Shown in pieces: positions 1 through 8,989 of a DNA stretch of 64,000 nucleotides (position 1 is its first letter; the number at the start of each line of letters is the position of its first letter). Below the pieces are notes generated by a model. It made no database searches. It was not told the origin of the DNA and saw only the letters and a list, made by a program, of their open reading frames with translations. Position numbers and translations under genes: made by a program. The stretch spans positions 6,020,501-6,084,500 of the forward strand of contig NZ_CP044543.1 in NCBI RefSeq assembly GCF_008932115.1. Reading direction: 5' to 3'. The DNA comes from Bradyrhizobium betae. Lineage in GTDB: Bacteria; Pseudomonadota; Alphaproteobacteria; Rhizobiales; Xanthobacteraceae.

Positions 1-5
1 ACCCC

Positions 6-689
6 TTGGATCAGTACAAGCAGGCCGTCCAGGAAGAGGTCGAGTTTCCGAACTCGACGGTTGATGCAAAGCGGATAGCCGAGACCCTGAAGAGCCTGGC
101 GCCGGGGACCAGAGCGCTGGACGTCGGCAGCGGCTACGGCTTTTTTTCCAGGGCGCTGCTGGACGCGGGCTTCTCCGTTGACGCGATCGAACTCGGCGAG
201 GCGTCGCGGAAGATCCACGCTCGGATGACCGGCTTTGAGCCGAAGGCAGAGCCGTTCGACGCGGATTTCGCGCGGAGGAATTCAGGGAGTTACGACGCGA
301 TCCTGCTGTCGCAAGTCCTCGAGCACCTGCCGATGGATGCCGACCCGATCGGAAGTCTGCATGTGCTGCTCAGGAAGAACGGGGTCTGCGCGATCGCCAT
401 CCCGCATTTCCGTTCCTACCTCTCGATGCTTCAGGGCAAGGACGACATGTTCATTTCGCCGCCGGAGCACCTGAACTATTTTACCGTGAAGAGTCTGGAC
501 GAGGCGTTCGCAAGCCGCGGCTTTCAGGCCATAAAGTTCGAGACGGTGAGCAGATTCGACTATCGAAAATTCAAGAGGAGGTTCGGCGCGTTGTCACCGG
601 TGCCGTCGCTCGCCTTGAAAGGATTTCTGGGGGTCTCGTCCCTGATGGACAAGGGTATGTTCATCAACGGATACTTCAGGAAGCTGTAG
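6..689 (+). CDS. Class I SAM-dependent methyltransferase (probably 5'-truncated by the window edge)
   Basis: Predicted small-molecule or glycan methyltransferase of the class I Rossmann fold. The SAM-binding motif I (LDVGSGYGFFSRAL) is at residues 38-51 of the 227 visible residues, followed by the acidic strand-2 end (VDAIELGEA) and a motif-IV-like segment YDAILLSQVLEHL near residues 94-106. That segment is typical of UbiE/Methyltransf_11-type enzymes. The first available start is a TTG at base 6 with no visible ribosome site. The frame is open to the window edge, so the real start may lie upstream. It sits beside glycosyltransferase and flippase genes, so methylation of a sugar or lipid-linked glycan is plausible, but the substrate cannot be read from sequence. 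It converges on the minus-strand GT2 gene with a 6-base gap. Confidence 0.75.
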   Translation: MDQYKQAVQEEVEFPNSTVDAKRIAETLKSLAPGTRALDVGSGYGFFSRALLDAGFSVDAIELGEASRKIHARMTGFEPKAEPFDADFARRNSGSYDAILLSQVLEHLPMDADPIGSLHVLLRKNGVCAIAIPHFRSYLSMLQGKDDMFISPPEHLNYFTVKSLDEAFASRGFQAIKFETVSRFDYRKFKRRFGALSPVPSLALKGFLGVSSLMDKGMFINGYFRKL

Positions 690-695
690 CAAGCG

Positions 696-1604
696 TCAAA
701 GATCGAAGCCGGTGAGACGGCGGAGCTCGGCGCGCATTTCCGCCCGGTCCTCGATGTGGACGATTGCGGCTTCGAATTCGGCCACCTTGGCGCCAACCAG
801 GAAGCGATACCAGAGGCCCTGCAATCCGTGATAGACGAGGCCCTGCTTGCCGTCGAGAAACCCGAGCTGGAAGATCAGGCGATAGAGAAAATAGGAGGGG
901 GCGCTGATCTGATAGGGGATCCTGTTGTACAGCCGTTCCTTGATCCAGCGCTTGACGGCGGCCTGACGTGATGCCTCCTTGGCCGTCAGCTCGACGTCGC
1001 TCTTGAACAGCTTGTATCGCCCGTTGAGGACTTCGATCGCCTCCCGCGTCGCATATCTGTTGTGCTTGTCGGTGAAGGACGTCAGGTCGAAGAGATTGTG
1101 GTCGGCGAAGCCGCCCTCGAATGTCACGGTACGGCCGCCCCATACGACGACGTGCTCGTCCATCCAGCGATCTTCGACGCGGCCGTGGCCTCGCCGCCAA
1201 ATCCGCAACATCAACAGCGGATAGCGGCCGCCATAGCGGATCCAGCGTCCGAGGAAGATGTGCTTGCGCTTGAGATTGATCCCGACGATGTCCTTGCCGA
1301 GGCGCGGCAATTCGTTGCCAACCCTGGCTGCGAGGTCGGCCTCGATCACCTCGTCGGCGTCGAGCCGCATGATCCACTCGGCCGTGATCGGGGCATTGTC
1401 GAGCGCCCACTGGAATTGCTTGGCTTGATTGACGAACTTGTTCTGCAGCACGGCCGCGCCGTGCGTCAGTGCCAGCTCGACCGTCCGGTCGGTCGAGAAG
1501 CTGTCGACGACAAAGACCTCGGTCGCGATACCGGCAATCGAGGCGAGGGCCCGCGCGATGTGGCGCTCTTCGTTGTATGTCAGGATGACGACGGCAAGGC
1601 TCAT
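696..1604 (-). CDS. Glycosyltransferase family 2 (WaaE/KdtX-like)
   Basis: Predicted inverting GT-A glycosyltransferase of 302 residues acting at the cytoplasmic face of the membrane in glycan assembly. It begins MSLAVVILTYNEE, the usual GT2 N-terminus. It has VVDSFSTDRT (about residues 33-42) and the metal/nucleotide-sugar motif LDADE at 81-85, then WMDEHVV around residue 140, which resembles the catalytic-base region of the WaaE/KdtX branch. An in-frame ATG at 1625 would add seven residues. I prefer 1604 because the family motif starts there. The neighbours are a methyltransferase (convergent) and a divergent flippase, so it is part of the surface polysaccharide locus. The sugar donor and acceptor are unknown. 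Confidence 0.85.
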   Translation of the reverse strand: MSLAVVILTYNEERHIARALASIAGIATEVFVVDSFSTDRTVELALTHGAAVLQNKFVNQAKQFQWALDNAPITAEWIMRLDADEVIEADLAARVGNELPRLGKDIVGINLKRKHIFLGRWIRYGGRYPLLMLRIWRRGHGRVEDRWMDEHVVVWGGRTVTFEGGFADHNLFDLTSFTDKHNRYATREAIEVLNGRYKLFKSDVELTAKEASRQAAVKRWIKERLYNRIPYQISAPSYFLYRLIFQLGFLDGKQGLVYHGLQGLWYRFLVGAKVAEFEAAIVHIEDRAEMRAELRRLTGFDL

Positions 1605-1906
1605 GAACCCACTCGCTTTCATCATCGCGCCCGCGCCGATGACGTCAATTTGTCATACAGGGATCGCGTCGGATCCAGATACGATCCGCATCGTCTAGGT
1701 GCCGAACTGCACAGGACTGTGACATTTCTTCCGTGGCCTGGGGCGCTGCGGGCTTCGGGGAAGACGTTTCGCGGGACGATTTGCTTTCGACAAAGATATC
1801 ACGGGCTCTGTTATATGCCTGTGATCGTATCAATCCATATGACGGGCTGCATCCGGGCTGCCTGCCGACGACCGGACGAATGGGACGCGGTCCGTCTGAA
1901 GGTGCC

Positions 1907-3238
1907 ATGCCTGAAACCAGTGCCGCGAGCTCCAGTCCTGCCGAGAACGGCGCTTCGTCCCCACTCACCGGAGGCTGGCTCGCCGCACGGCTGAGGCTGG
2001 TCCGGGACCGATGGTCGCAATTCGTCAACATCGGCATGTTGATCGCGGGGCTGGCGCTCGGTCAGGGGGCGATCTTCCTGGTCCAGACCGCACTCGTGGC
2101 GGCCGGCAGATACGAGCTTCTTGCCGAGTTCGGCACGCATTATTCCTTCGCCATTCTGGGCATCATCGTCGTGGACGCCGGTGCAAGCATCACGCTCGCA
2201 CGGGCCGTCGCACAGATGACCGCCGAGGGCAGGCCGCGATCCAGGGTGTGGCAGCTCTTTTGCGATACCAGTGCGATCAGGATCCTGACGGCGCTGATCA
2301 TCGGTGTCGCCGGTGCTGCGTATGTCGTCGCGTTTTCCTCCGATGAATTTTCGAAATGGTATCTGTCGCTGGCCTTTCCGGGATTGCTGCTGTGGGCCGT
2401 CAATGGCGTCGGCCTGCTTGACGGGCTGAGGCTGAGCGGCATCAGCGGGATCACGGGCTCGGTCGCCTACATCATCAATGCCGTCGGCCTGATGCTGGCG
2501 ATGTACGGATCGCATGAGAGCGCCGGTGCGATCCTCGGCGGCGCCTTTTCGATCGGGTATCTCCTGACCGTCGTTGCGCAATGGACGGCGCTGGCGCGCA
2601 AGGGCTGGTATCCCCGCTTTCATGGATTGACACGAGCGGGTCAGGTGCGCGCGATCAAGGACGGCGCCGCGCTCGCGTTCCAGATCGTGCCGGGACAGAT
2701 CGTCATGCGCGCTCAACTGGTGTTGAGCGCGGCCTATCTCGGTGCGGAGACGACCGCGTTGTTCGTGTACGCCAAGCAGATCCTGTCGGCGGCCAATCAG
2801 ATCCTGGGCTTCGTCCTGCGGGTCGAATTCCCGAGCCTGGTCGAGAGATTGTCAGCGGTTGGAAAGCCGGGCCTTGCCGGGATGTTGGGCGCGCAGAAAA
2901 TGACGCTGCTTTGCGCCGTGGTATTTTCGGTCGGCGCGACGTCCATTGCCGGCATCGCGGCGATGGTTTCGGATGCCGGACTGCATCGGGCCGCGATCGT
3001 CATTGCCAGCTTCGCACCGACGATCCTGACGATGGCGCTGGTGCTGATGATGTGGCAGGGCATGGCTGCGCTAGGCGCCTATGTGGCCGCTGCCCGGGCG
3101 CTCGCCATCGGCGCTGCCGCTGGAATCGTGGCCAGCTATGTGCTGGTTTCGCTGTTCGACGTCTTCGCCTTCGTGGCGGCGGAGGCGGTGGTGAACCTCA
3201 CGACGCTGTATGTCGGATATCGATATTTGCGCCGCTAG
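1907..3238 (+). CDS. Wzx-type polysaccharide flippase (MATE/MOP superfamily)
   Basis: Polytopic membrane protein of about 443 residues with roughly a dozen hydrophobic segments, matching the oligosaccharidyl-lipid flippase group that moves lipid-linked repeat units across the inner membrane. The first membrane segment follows a hydrophilic N-terminus of about 40 residues (FVNIGMLIAGLALGQGAIFL). The reading frame is open from 1733, but the upstream 58 codons look non-coding. The ATG at 1907 is preceded by GAAGG at close spacing; the ATG at 1880 is an alternative. The family assignment rests on hydrophobicity pattern and context (GT2, two GT4, AsnB nearby) rather than one signature residue. No Wzy polymerase was recognised near it. 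Confidence 0.75.
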   Translation: MPETSAASSSPAENGASSPLTGGWLAARLRLVRDRWSQFVNIGMLIAGLALGQGAIFLVQTALVAAGRYELLAEFGTHYSFAILGIIVVDAGASITLARAVAQMTAEGRPRSRVWQLFCDTSAIRILTALIIGVAGAAYVVAFSSDEFSKWYLSLAFPGLLLWAVNGVGLLDGLRLSGISGITGSVAYIINAVGLMLAMYGSHESAGAILGGAFSIGYLLTVVAQWTALARKGWYPRFHGLTRAGQVRAIKDGAALAFQIVPGQIVMRAQLVLSAAYLGAETTALFVYAKQILSAANQILGFVLRVEFPSLVERLSAVGKPGLAGMLGAQKMTLLCAVVFSVGATSIAGIAAMVSDAGLHRAAIVIASFAPTILTMALVLMMWQGMAALGAYVAAARALAIGAAAGIVASYVLVSLFDVFAFVAAEAVVNLTTLYVGYRYLRR

Positions 3239-3278
3239 GGCGAAGCTGCTTCATGCCGGCACGCAAGTTGCGTTGATC

Positions 3279-4667
3279 TCAGTCTTTTCCGGAGCCGACG
3301 CCCCGCGCCTTAGGGCGCATCGAATGTCTCGAGAATAGCCGGCCCGGCGCATCCGGCCGCCGCCGGCTGCCGGTCGCGACATGCTCGATCGAGCGCACCG
3401 GTGTCGCCGGCTGCGGGACGCTCTGGGCGGTTGCGGCGGCGCGCTGGGGAAGCGCCATGAATTCGCGTTCGAGCGACCGGATGATCGAGATGCGGTCCCA
3501 TTTCAGTTCGGCGCGGGCGCGTGCGACTGCGCCGAGGCTGGCGCGCAAGGGCGCGTCCCTGGCAAGGGTCACCACGGCGGCCGCGAGCGCGCCGGCATCG
3601 CCGGGTGCGATGACGAGACCCGCGCCATCGACCTCGGTGGCGATGCCCGTGCCGGGCTCGGCCATCGCAATCAGCGGGCGGCCCGAGGCCAGCATGCCGG
3701 CGAGCTTGGACGGCAACACCAGATCGGAAATCGCGGCCTTCTGCGGCAGCAACTGAATGTCGGCGGTGCTCAGAAGCTCGGAGACGCGATCGAGCGGCTG
3801 GAGGTCGAGGAAGCGGACGTTGTGCAGTCCCTCGGCCATCTGCATCAGCGCTGGCTTGACCGGGCCGTTGCCGCAAAGGACGAACTTGACCGCGGGATGG
3901 CTGTCCCTGAGCGCCGCGGCGGCCTCGATGATCAGCTCCAGGCCCTGCTTGTTCGACATCGCGCCCGAATAGAGCGCCACGATGTCGCTCGGCGCCAGCT
4001 TCAGCTCGGAACGGAGCTGGGTCTGGTGGTCGCCGGGCACGACGAGGCTGGTATCGATCCAGTTCCGGAATTCGCGCAGCCGGGCGCGCCCGATGCCTTT
4101 GTGCTCGAGGCGGCCCATCATTTGCGGCGAGATGGTCGAGACCCGATGAAACGCCCGCAGGATCCACCGTTCGACGGTGGCCATCAGCCTGCGCGTGACA
4201 CCGCTGCGCAGCAGTCCGACCTCGAAGGCGGCATCGACCTCGAGATCCTGGACGTGAACCCAGGACGAGGCACCGGATATCCTGGCGGCGAAGGCCGCCA
4301 TCGGCGCGGACAGCAGCGACGGCGCCACCACGAACACGATGTCGGGACGCCACCACAGCGCGCTCGACAGCATCGGCGCGGCCGCCGAGACCAGGAACGA
4401 GGCGTGGTGAAGCAGGCGCTTGGCACCGGACGGGCGGCCCGGCACGTAGATGGGGGCCCTGATAACATCGACATCGTTCACGACTTCACGATGATACCAC
4501 GCCGAACGATACGCCTCGGGAATCTTCCAGTCGGGATAATAGGGCGGCGCCGTAACCACGCGCACCTCGTGGCCCCAATCGGCCAGACTCTCGCAGAACT
4601 CGGTGGTGTATTTCGCAACGCCGATCAGATCAGGGGCGTAATTGATCCCCACCACCAAGACCCGCAT
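3279..4667 (-). CDS. Glycosyltransferase family 4 (WcaI-like)
   Basis: GT-B retaining glycosyltransferase of 462 residues. The N-terminus MRVLVVGINYAPDLIGVAKY and the following PPYYPDWKI match the WcaI-type subfamily that uses nucleotide sugars in exopolysaccharide assembly. The C-terminal domain carries YSGAMSNKQGLELIIEAA and the acidic donor-binding region around LVLPSKLAGMLASGRPLIAM. An upstream ATG at 4754 gives 29 extra residues without family similarity; the ATG at 4667 has GAGG at proper spacing. The last 60 residues (Arg/Pro/Ala-rich) look like a disordered tail. It is transcribed in the same direction as the GT4-AsnB-AKR-GMC group upstream, across a 358-base gap. Confidence 0.85.
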   Translation of the reverse strand: MRVLVVGINYAPDLIGVAKYTTEFCESLADWGHEVRVVTAPPYYPDWKIPEAYRSAWYHREVVNDVDVIRAPIYVPGRPSGAKRLLHHASFLVSAAAPMLSSALWWRPDIVFVVAPSLLSAPMAAFAARISGASSWVHVQDLEVDAAFEVGLLRSGVTRRLMATVERWILRAFHRVSTISPQMMGRLEHKGIGRARLREFRNWIDTSLVVPGDHQTQLRSELKLAPSDIVALYSGAMSNKQGLELIIEAAAALRDSHPAVKFVLCGNGPVKPALMQMAEGLHNVRFLDLQPLDRVSELLSTADIQLLPQKAAISDLVLPSKLAGMLASGRPLIAMAEPGTGIATEVDGAGLVIAPGDAGALAAAVVTLARDAPLRASLGAVARARAELKWDRISIIRSLEREFMALPQRAAATAQSVPQPATPVRSIEHVATGSRRRPDAPGRLFSRHSMRPKARGVGSGKD

Positions 4668-5025
4668 GATCGCCCTCATTTCCGCGGGCGAAGCGCGAGG
4701 CTTCGACCGGCCCGACAAATCCCGGCCCGCCGAGCCGGTTAGGGGATCGGTCATGGCGCCTGCAGGCGGAAGCGAGACTGGAGGTGAAACCGGGACCGGG
4801 AGGATCCTGATCAGGATCGACCTCAGCGCGTTCCCTTCTGCATGTTGGCGTGCCTGATATCATTTGGCGTGTGACAGTATCACTATAACGATACGACAAG
4901 TAACAATAGGCGGTCGATGCATTGTTGTGGCGCTGGAAACTGGCCGGGAAAATAGGTATTTGCGCAGCCGGATGCCGCGGGTCGCTGGGAAACGATATGT
5001 CACGTCCCGGATGGATGTTGCCGGA
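4668..5025. other. Intergenic region with candidate promoter and palindrome
   Basis: This 358-base gap lies between two minus-strand GT4 genes. No convincing gene was seen. Bases 4850-4930 are clearly more AT-rich than the surroundings and hold the imperfect palindrome at 4877-4894 (listed separately), so a promoter for the WcaI-like gene is likely here. Confidence 0.4.
4877..4894. promoter_or_regulatory. Candidate operator: GTATCA-type imperfect palindrome
   Basis: The sequence GTATCACTATAACGATAC has outer arms GTATC/GATAC. A related site (GTATCATAATTATGGTAC, 50776-50793) precedes the phosphoglycosyltransferase gene 46 kb away. Both lie in AT-rich islands upstream of glycan genes, which suggests a shared regulator. 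This is inference from two sites only. Confidence 0.3.
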
Positions 5026-6192
5026 TCAGACGCGCGGTGCCTGTACCGCGCTCACCACGTCGATCAGCGCCGACGCCATCTGCTCGACGCTGAACCGGTC
5101 CGCGAACAGCTCGCGCGTCCGCTGGCCCATGGCGGCCCGGCCTTCCGCGGGCAGCGCCAGCCATGCCCTGAGGTTCTCGAGCGTGCCGGCCTCGGAGTCC
5201 GCGGCGACGAGGCCCGCCTGTGCGGCCAGGACCTCGCGCCAGATGTTGACCTTGTCGGAGATCAGCACGGGCAGGCCGCAGCCCAGGGCTTCGGCGACCG
5301 AGATGCCGAAGTTCTCCTGGTGTGACGGCAGCATGAAGGCTTCGCTGGAATAAAACGCCCCCCATTTGGCATCGCCCTCCAGCATGCCCGGCCACGTGAT
5401 CCGGTCGGCCAGTCCGAGTGTGCGTGCCCGCGCCTTGAGGTCGCTTACCCAGCCGGTCTGATCGGGGCCTGCCATGAGCAAATGCAGATGCGGCTCCTCG
5501 GCCGCGACGCGCGCGAAAGCCTCGACCATGAGATCGCAGCCCTTCTTGGCGTGCAGCCGCCCGAGAAACAGCAGCACGCGCTTGCCGCGCAATTCGGGAT
5601 GGGCGGCGAGGAAGGCGTCCCGCAGTGGCGCTGCGTCCTGCGGCGGCAGGCGCGTGCCATAGGAGACGACACGCTCGCGCGCCCGGTAGGGCCAGAACGA
5701 TTGGCGCGCCAGCAGCCGCTCGTCCTCACTGGTGAACAGCACGGCGGCGGCATCGCGCAGCACCCGGTATTCGGCCCAGGGCCAGTAAAGCGCCTTCTTG
5801 AGACGTTTGAGCGGATAGGCGCGGTTAAACCAGGGATCGAGCATGCCGTGCGTGAACACGACGTAGGGCCGCCGCAGCTCGCGCATCACCTGCCAGGCGG
5901 CAAGGCTGTGATACTGCCACAGGCCATTGACGATGACGGCGTCGTAACCTCCGGCATGGGCGCGCAGCCACGGGCGGAGGGACGCTGCATAGTAATAGCC
6001 GCCGCGTCTGGGCGGGCCGAGCGCGTGCACGGGAAGCGGGAATGCCTCCACATGCGGCGCGCCCGGATCGTCGGAGGAGGCCACTTCGATCTGGTGCCCC
6101 ATTTCGCGCAGCCGCAGTCCGCGCTGAAGCACGCCCTCGATGGGCCCGCCAAAGCGGCGATCGACGGAGGAGACGACGTGCAGCAGCTTCAT
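5026..6192 (-). CDS. Glycosyltransferase family 4
   Basis: GT-B fold glycosyltransferase of 388 residues. The N-terminal acceptor domain starts MKLLHVVSSVDRRFGGPIEG, the usual GT4 opening with a Gly-rich loop. The C-terminal domain contains LLFLGRLHAKKGCDLMVEAF (the GT4 donor domain entry) and PSHQENFGISVAEALGCGLP, which includes the family E-x7-E motif (ENFGISVAE). It therefore probably adds a sugar to a lipid-linked oligosaccharide at the inner membrane. The start ATG lies 10 bases after the stop of the AsnB-like gene, so it is the last gene of a tight minus-strand operon (GMC oxidoreductase, AKR, AsnB, GT4). Confidence 0.88.
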   Translation of the reverse strand: MKLLHVVSSVDRRFGGPIEGVLQRGLRLREMGHQIEVASSDDPGAPHVEAFPLPVHALGPPRRGGYYYAASLRPWLRAHAGGYDAVIVNGLWQYHSLAAWQVMRELRRPYVVFTHGMLDPWFNRAYPLKRLKKALYWPWAEYRVLRDAAAVLFTSEDERLLARQSFWPYRARERVVSYGTRLPPQDAAPLRDAFLAAHPELRGKRVLLFLGRLHAKKGCDLMVEAFARVAAEEPHLHLLMAGPDQTGWVSDLKARARTLGLADRITWPGMLEGDAKWGAFYSSEAFMLPSHQENFGISVAEALGCGLPVLISDKVNIWREVLAAQAGLVAADSEAGTLENLRAWLALPAEGRAAMGQRTRELFADRFSVEQMASALIDVVSAVQAPRV

Positions 6193-6202
6193 GGCCTTGA
6201 CC

Positions 6203-7987
6203 TCATGCCGCCGCGAAATGCCGATAGAGCTGCCTGGCCCAGTCGCGATGCCGCATCACGCCGCTGGCTGCGCCCGGATTGAGCCATTGATGGATCGGCA
6301 CGGAAAAGCCGGTCTTCGGCCGGTTCAGCACGCCCTCGGGCAATTCGGGTGCCACGCGCCTGACGATGGTGCGTTTCTCGCTGGTCGCGTCCAAGTCCGG
6401 CAGCTCGACGAAATCCCTGAGCAATGGCATGTCGACCAGTGGCACGCGGATCTCGAGCGAATGCGCCATGCCGGCCCAGTCGGCGTCGCGCAGCAACTGG
6501 TTGCGCATGTACCATTGCATCTCGAGCGCGGAGACCGCGAGCCGGTCGCTGTCCAGCCCGTCGATGCTGGCATCGAGGCGGTTCATGGTCGCGAGTTCGT
6601 CGAGGCCCTCCCTGGCCATCGCGGGCTCCATCAGCCGGCCGAGCTCCCAGGGCATGTGCAGCGCGCGGCGGAGCAGATAGGCGCCCGACAGGCTGCGGCC
6701 GTATTCGGCGAGGCCGGCATATTTCGGCGATGGCAGATGCGCGGCGAACGGTTGGGCGAGATGGCGCAGCAGAATGCCGGCGCGCTCGCCGACGGGCGCG
6801 CGCCGCATCAGCTTCACCAGCCGCGGCACCTGGTGGAAGCTCGGATAAGAGCCGAACAGCTCGTCGCCGCCGAGGCCGGAGATCGCCACCTTGAGGCCTT
6901 GCGCGGCGGCGGCCTTGGAGACGAACCAGACGTTGATTCCGTCGATCGACGGCTGGTCCATCGCATCGATCAGTTTGTCGCGGTCGCCTTCGAAATCGCG
7001 CGCGGAAATCCGGTGCAGCGCGTGCTTGGCGTGGAGCAGGCCGGCGACCTCGTCGGCAAGTCCCGCTTCGTCATGGGGGCCGTCGGCATATTCGCTGAAG
7101 CCGAGGGTGAGCGTGCGCAACTCGCCCGCACCCGCCGCGCAGGCCGCGAGCATGGTGGAGTCGAGGCCAGCCGAGAGGAAGACGCCGACCGGCACGTCCG
7201 CGACCATGTGCGCGGCGACGCTGTCCTTGACGGCCGCGGCGATCTGGTCGAGCGCGTCGTCGGTCTTGCTGCCGGCGGCGGAGGGCAGGCGGCCGAGCGC
7301 ATCGACGATGTTGGCGAAGCGGACCGGTGTTGCGGCGCGTCCGTCGGCAAAGCGCTGCCAGTGCCCGGGCGGCAGCGACCGAATGCCGCGATAGAGCGTG
7401 TAGGGCTCGGGCACCGATCCCCACATCAGGAAGCCGGCATGACCCGCCGGCTCAGGGCGGCGGTCGACCGGCGCCTGCAGCAACGGCTTGACCTGCGATG
7501 CAAACCGCATGGTGGCACCGTCGTCCGCGACATAGAGCGGCTTGATGCCGAAGGGGTCGCGAGCCAGCAGCATTTCGCGGCGGCGCTCGTCCCAGATTGC
7601 GAAGGCGTACATGCCGCGCAAATCGGCGAACATGCCGTCGCCGCGCTGGGCATAGAGCTTGAGCAGGACCTCGGTATCCGACTGGGTCCGCGTCACGATC
7701 CCGTCGCGGTTGAGGCGGGCGCGAAGCGCCTGATGATTGTAGATTTCGCCGTTGAAGCAGATCCAGTTGCCGGTGTCGGGATCGCGCATGGGCTGCGCGC
7801 CGCCCTCGCTGAGATCGATGATGGCGAGGCGCCGATGCCCGAAGCCGACGCGACCGTCGTCGGAGAGCCAGAGACCCGCGGCATCCGGCCCGCGCGCGGC
7901 CATCGCGTCGCGCACGCGCAGCAGTTCGGCCCGGTCGACAGGGGGCGCATCCGCGCGGTAGGCGAAGCTGCCGTTGATTCCGCACAT
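6203..7987 (-). CDS. asnB: Asparagine synthase (glutamine-hydrolysing) type amidotransferase
   Basis: 594-residue class II glutamine amidotransferase fused to an ATP-PPi synthetase domain. Cys2 after the initiator Met (MCGINGSFAY) is the glutaminase nucleophile. SDTEVLLKLY and ARDPFGIKPLY are standard glutaminase-domain segments, and the PP-loop SAGLDS is at residues 272-277. Housekeeping AsnB makes asparagine, but copies inside polysaccharide loci are often thought to amidate uronic acids or other carboxylates on the glycan. The coupling here is to the AKR gene upstream (3-base gap) and GT4 downstream (10-base gap), which favours a glycan role. The true acceptor cannot be read from sequence. 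Confidence 0.9.
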   Translation of the reverse strand: MCGINGSFAYRADAPPVDRAELLRVRDAMAARGPDAAGLWLSDDGRVGFGHRRLAIIDLSEGGAQPMRDPDTGNWICFNGEIYNHQALRARLNRDGIVTRTQSDTEVLLKLYAQRGDGMFADLRGMYAFAIWDERRREMLLARDPFGIKPLYVADDGATMRFASQVKPLLQAPVDRRPEPAGHAGFLMWGSVPEPYTLYRGIRSLPPGHWQRFADGRAATPVRFANIVDALGRLPSAAGSKTDDALDQIAAAVKDSVAAHMVADVPVGVFLSAGLDSTMLAACAAGAGELRTLTLGFSEYADGPHDEAGLADEVAGLLHAKHALHRISARDFEGDRDKLIDAMDQPSIDGINVWFVSKAAAAQGLKVAISGLGGDELFGSYPSFHQVPRLVKLMRRAPVGERAGILLRHLAQPFAAHLPSPKYAGLAEYGRSLSGAYLLRRALHMPWELGRLMEPAMAREGLDELATMNRLDASIDGLDSDRLAVSALEMQWYMRNQLLRDADWAGMAHSLEIRVPLVDMPLLRDFVELPDLDATSEKRTIVRRVAPELPEGVLNRPKTGFSVPIHQWLNPGAASGVMRHRDWARQLYRHFAAA

Positions 7988-7990
7988 GGT

Positions 7991-8989
7991 TCAGTCGTCC
8001 ATCGTCGAGATATGTGCCGGCATGTTTGCGTGGGGATGCATCGGCGCCAGCGCCTCGCGCAAGGCGGCCGCGAAGCCCGGCATGGGCGGCGCCGTGGCGG
8101 CCGCGATGTTACGCTCGATGTGCGCCGGATTGAACATCGAGACGATCACCACGCCCGCCGGATTGTTCGAGAATGCGAAGGGCAGCAGCAGGTCGCTTGG
8201 CGATTTTGACCCGTCGATGCCGTGATGCCGGGCGATCGCGGCGATGCGATCCCGCGCCGCGCCATCGCGGCGGGCGATGGCCTCGGCAGCATCGGAGTCG
8301 AACACGCCATGCGTCACGAACATCGGCGGCGCCGGAAGTCGTGACCGCAAAAGCGGTGCCGCATTCGCAAGCGGTGTATCGGGAAACTGTGCGATGTCGA
8401 TCGGCTTCGCGCTGCGGCTGGCCGCGATGATGCTGTCCGGGGCGCCGGCGATGGAGACGGCCCGGACATATCCTTTGTCGACGAGCCGGAGGAGGACGGC
8501 GAAGATCTCGTCATTTTCCGCGTCGCCCGGCGCCGGATCATGCATCGCCAGGACATCGATATAGTCGGTGCCGAGCGATCGCAGGCTGCTTGTCACGGAC
8601 GCCTCGATCGTCGCGGGATCGATCGGCGCATGCGTTCCGGTCGACCGCGCCCTGGATGCGACGCGCCGCAGCGACGGGAATGTCGCAACCGCCTGCCGGG
8701 CCGCGGGCCGGATCAGGCGCGCTGCGAGCGACAGCTGCGGCGCGGCGATACCGAACTTGGTGCAGATGACGACCTTGTCGCGTCGTCCCCGCAGCGCTTG
8801 GCCGAGCAGAGCTTCCGCGTGGCCATCGCCATAGGGTGGTGCGACGTCGAACCAGCTCACGCCGAGATCGAGCGCGCGGACGATCGCGCGGTGCCCGTCG
8901 GCCGCCGAAATGCGCGAGCCGAGCGAGGCGCAGCCGAACCCTATCGCGGAGACGGCGCGGCCGAGCCTGGGAACGCGCACCATTCTCAT
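7991..8989 (-). CDS. Aldo/keto reductase
   Basis: Predicted NAD(P)H-dependent oxidoreductase with a TIM-barrel fold, 332 residues from the ATG at 8989. The catalytic segment WFDVAPPYGDGHAEALLGQA carries Asp48 and Tyr53, and Lys78 sits in VVICTKFG, matching the AKR tetrad Asp/Tyr/Lys. The reading frame is open to 9148, but the upstream residues are unlike the family. The ATG at 8989 overlaps the stop of the GMC oxidoreductase gene (ATGA), so translational coupling is likely. An ATG two codons later (8983) is also possible. In this setting it may reduce or epimerise a sugar intermediate with the neighbouring GMC enzyme; this is inference. Confidence 0.85.
   Translation of the reverse strand: MRMVRVPRLGRAVSAIGFGCASLGSRISAADGHRAIVRALDLGVSWFDVAPPYGDGHAEALLGQALRGRRDKVVICTKFGIAAPQLSLAARLIRPAARQAVATFPSLRRVASRARSTGTHAPIDPATIEASVTSSLRSLGTDYIDVLAMHDPAPGDAENDEIFAVLLRLVDKGYVRAVSIAGAPDSIIAASRSAKPIDIAQFPDTPLANAAPLLRSRLPAPPMFVTHGVFDSDAAEAIARRDGAARDRIAAIARHHGIDGSKSPSDLLLPFAFSNNPAGVVIVSMFNPAHIERNIAAATAPPMPGFAAALREALAPMHPHANMPAHISTMDD

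Noticed and set aside
3381..4742. 453-codon plus-strand frame opposite the WcaI-like gene
   Set aside because: Antisense shadow with Arg/Gly/His-rich composition; the minus-strand glycosyltransferase is well supported.
6140..8209. 689-codon plus-strand frame opposite the AsnB-like gene
   Set aside because: Shadow of clear minus-strand genes (GT4 and AsnB); no domain similarity and no ribosome site.
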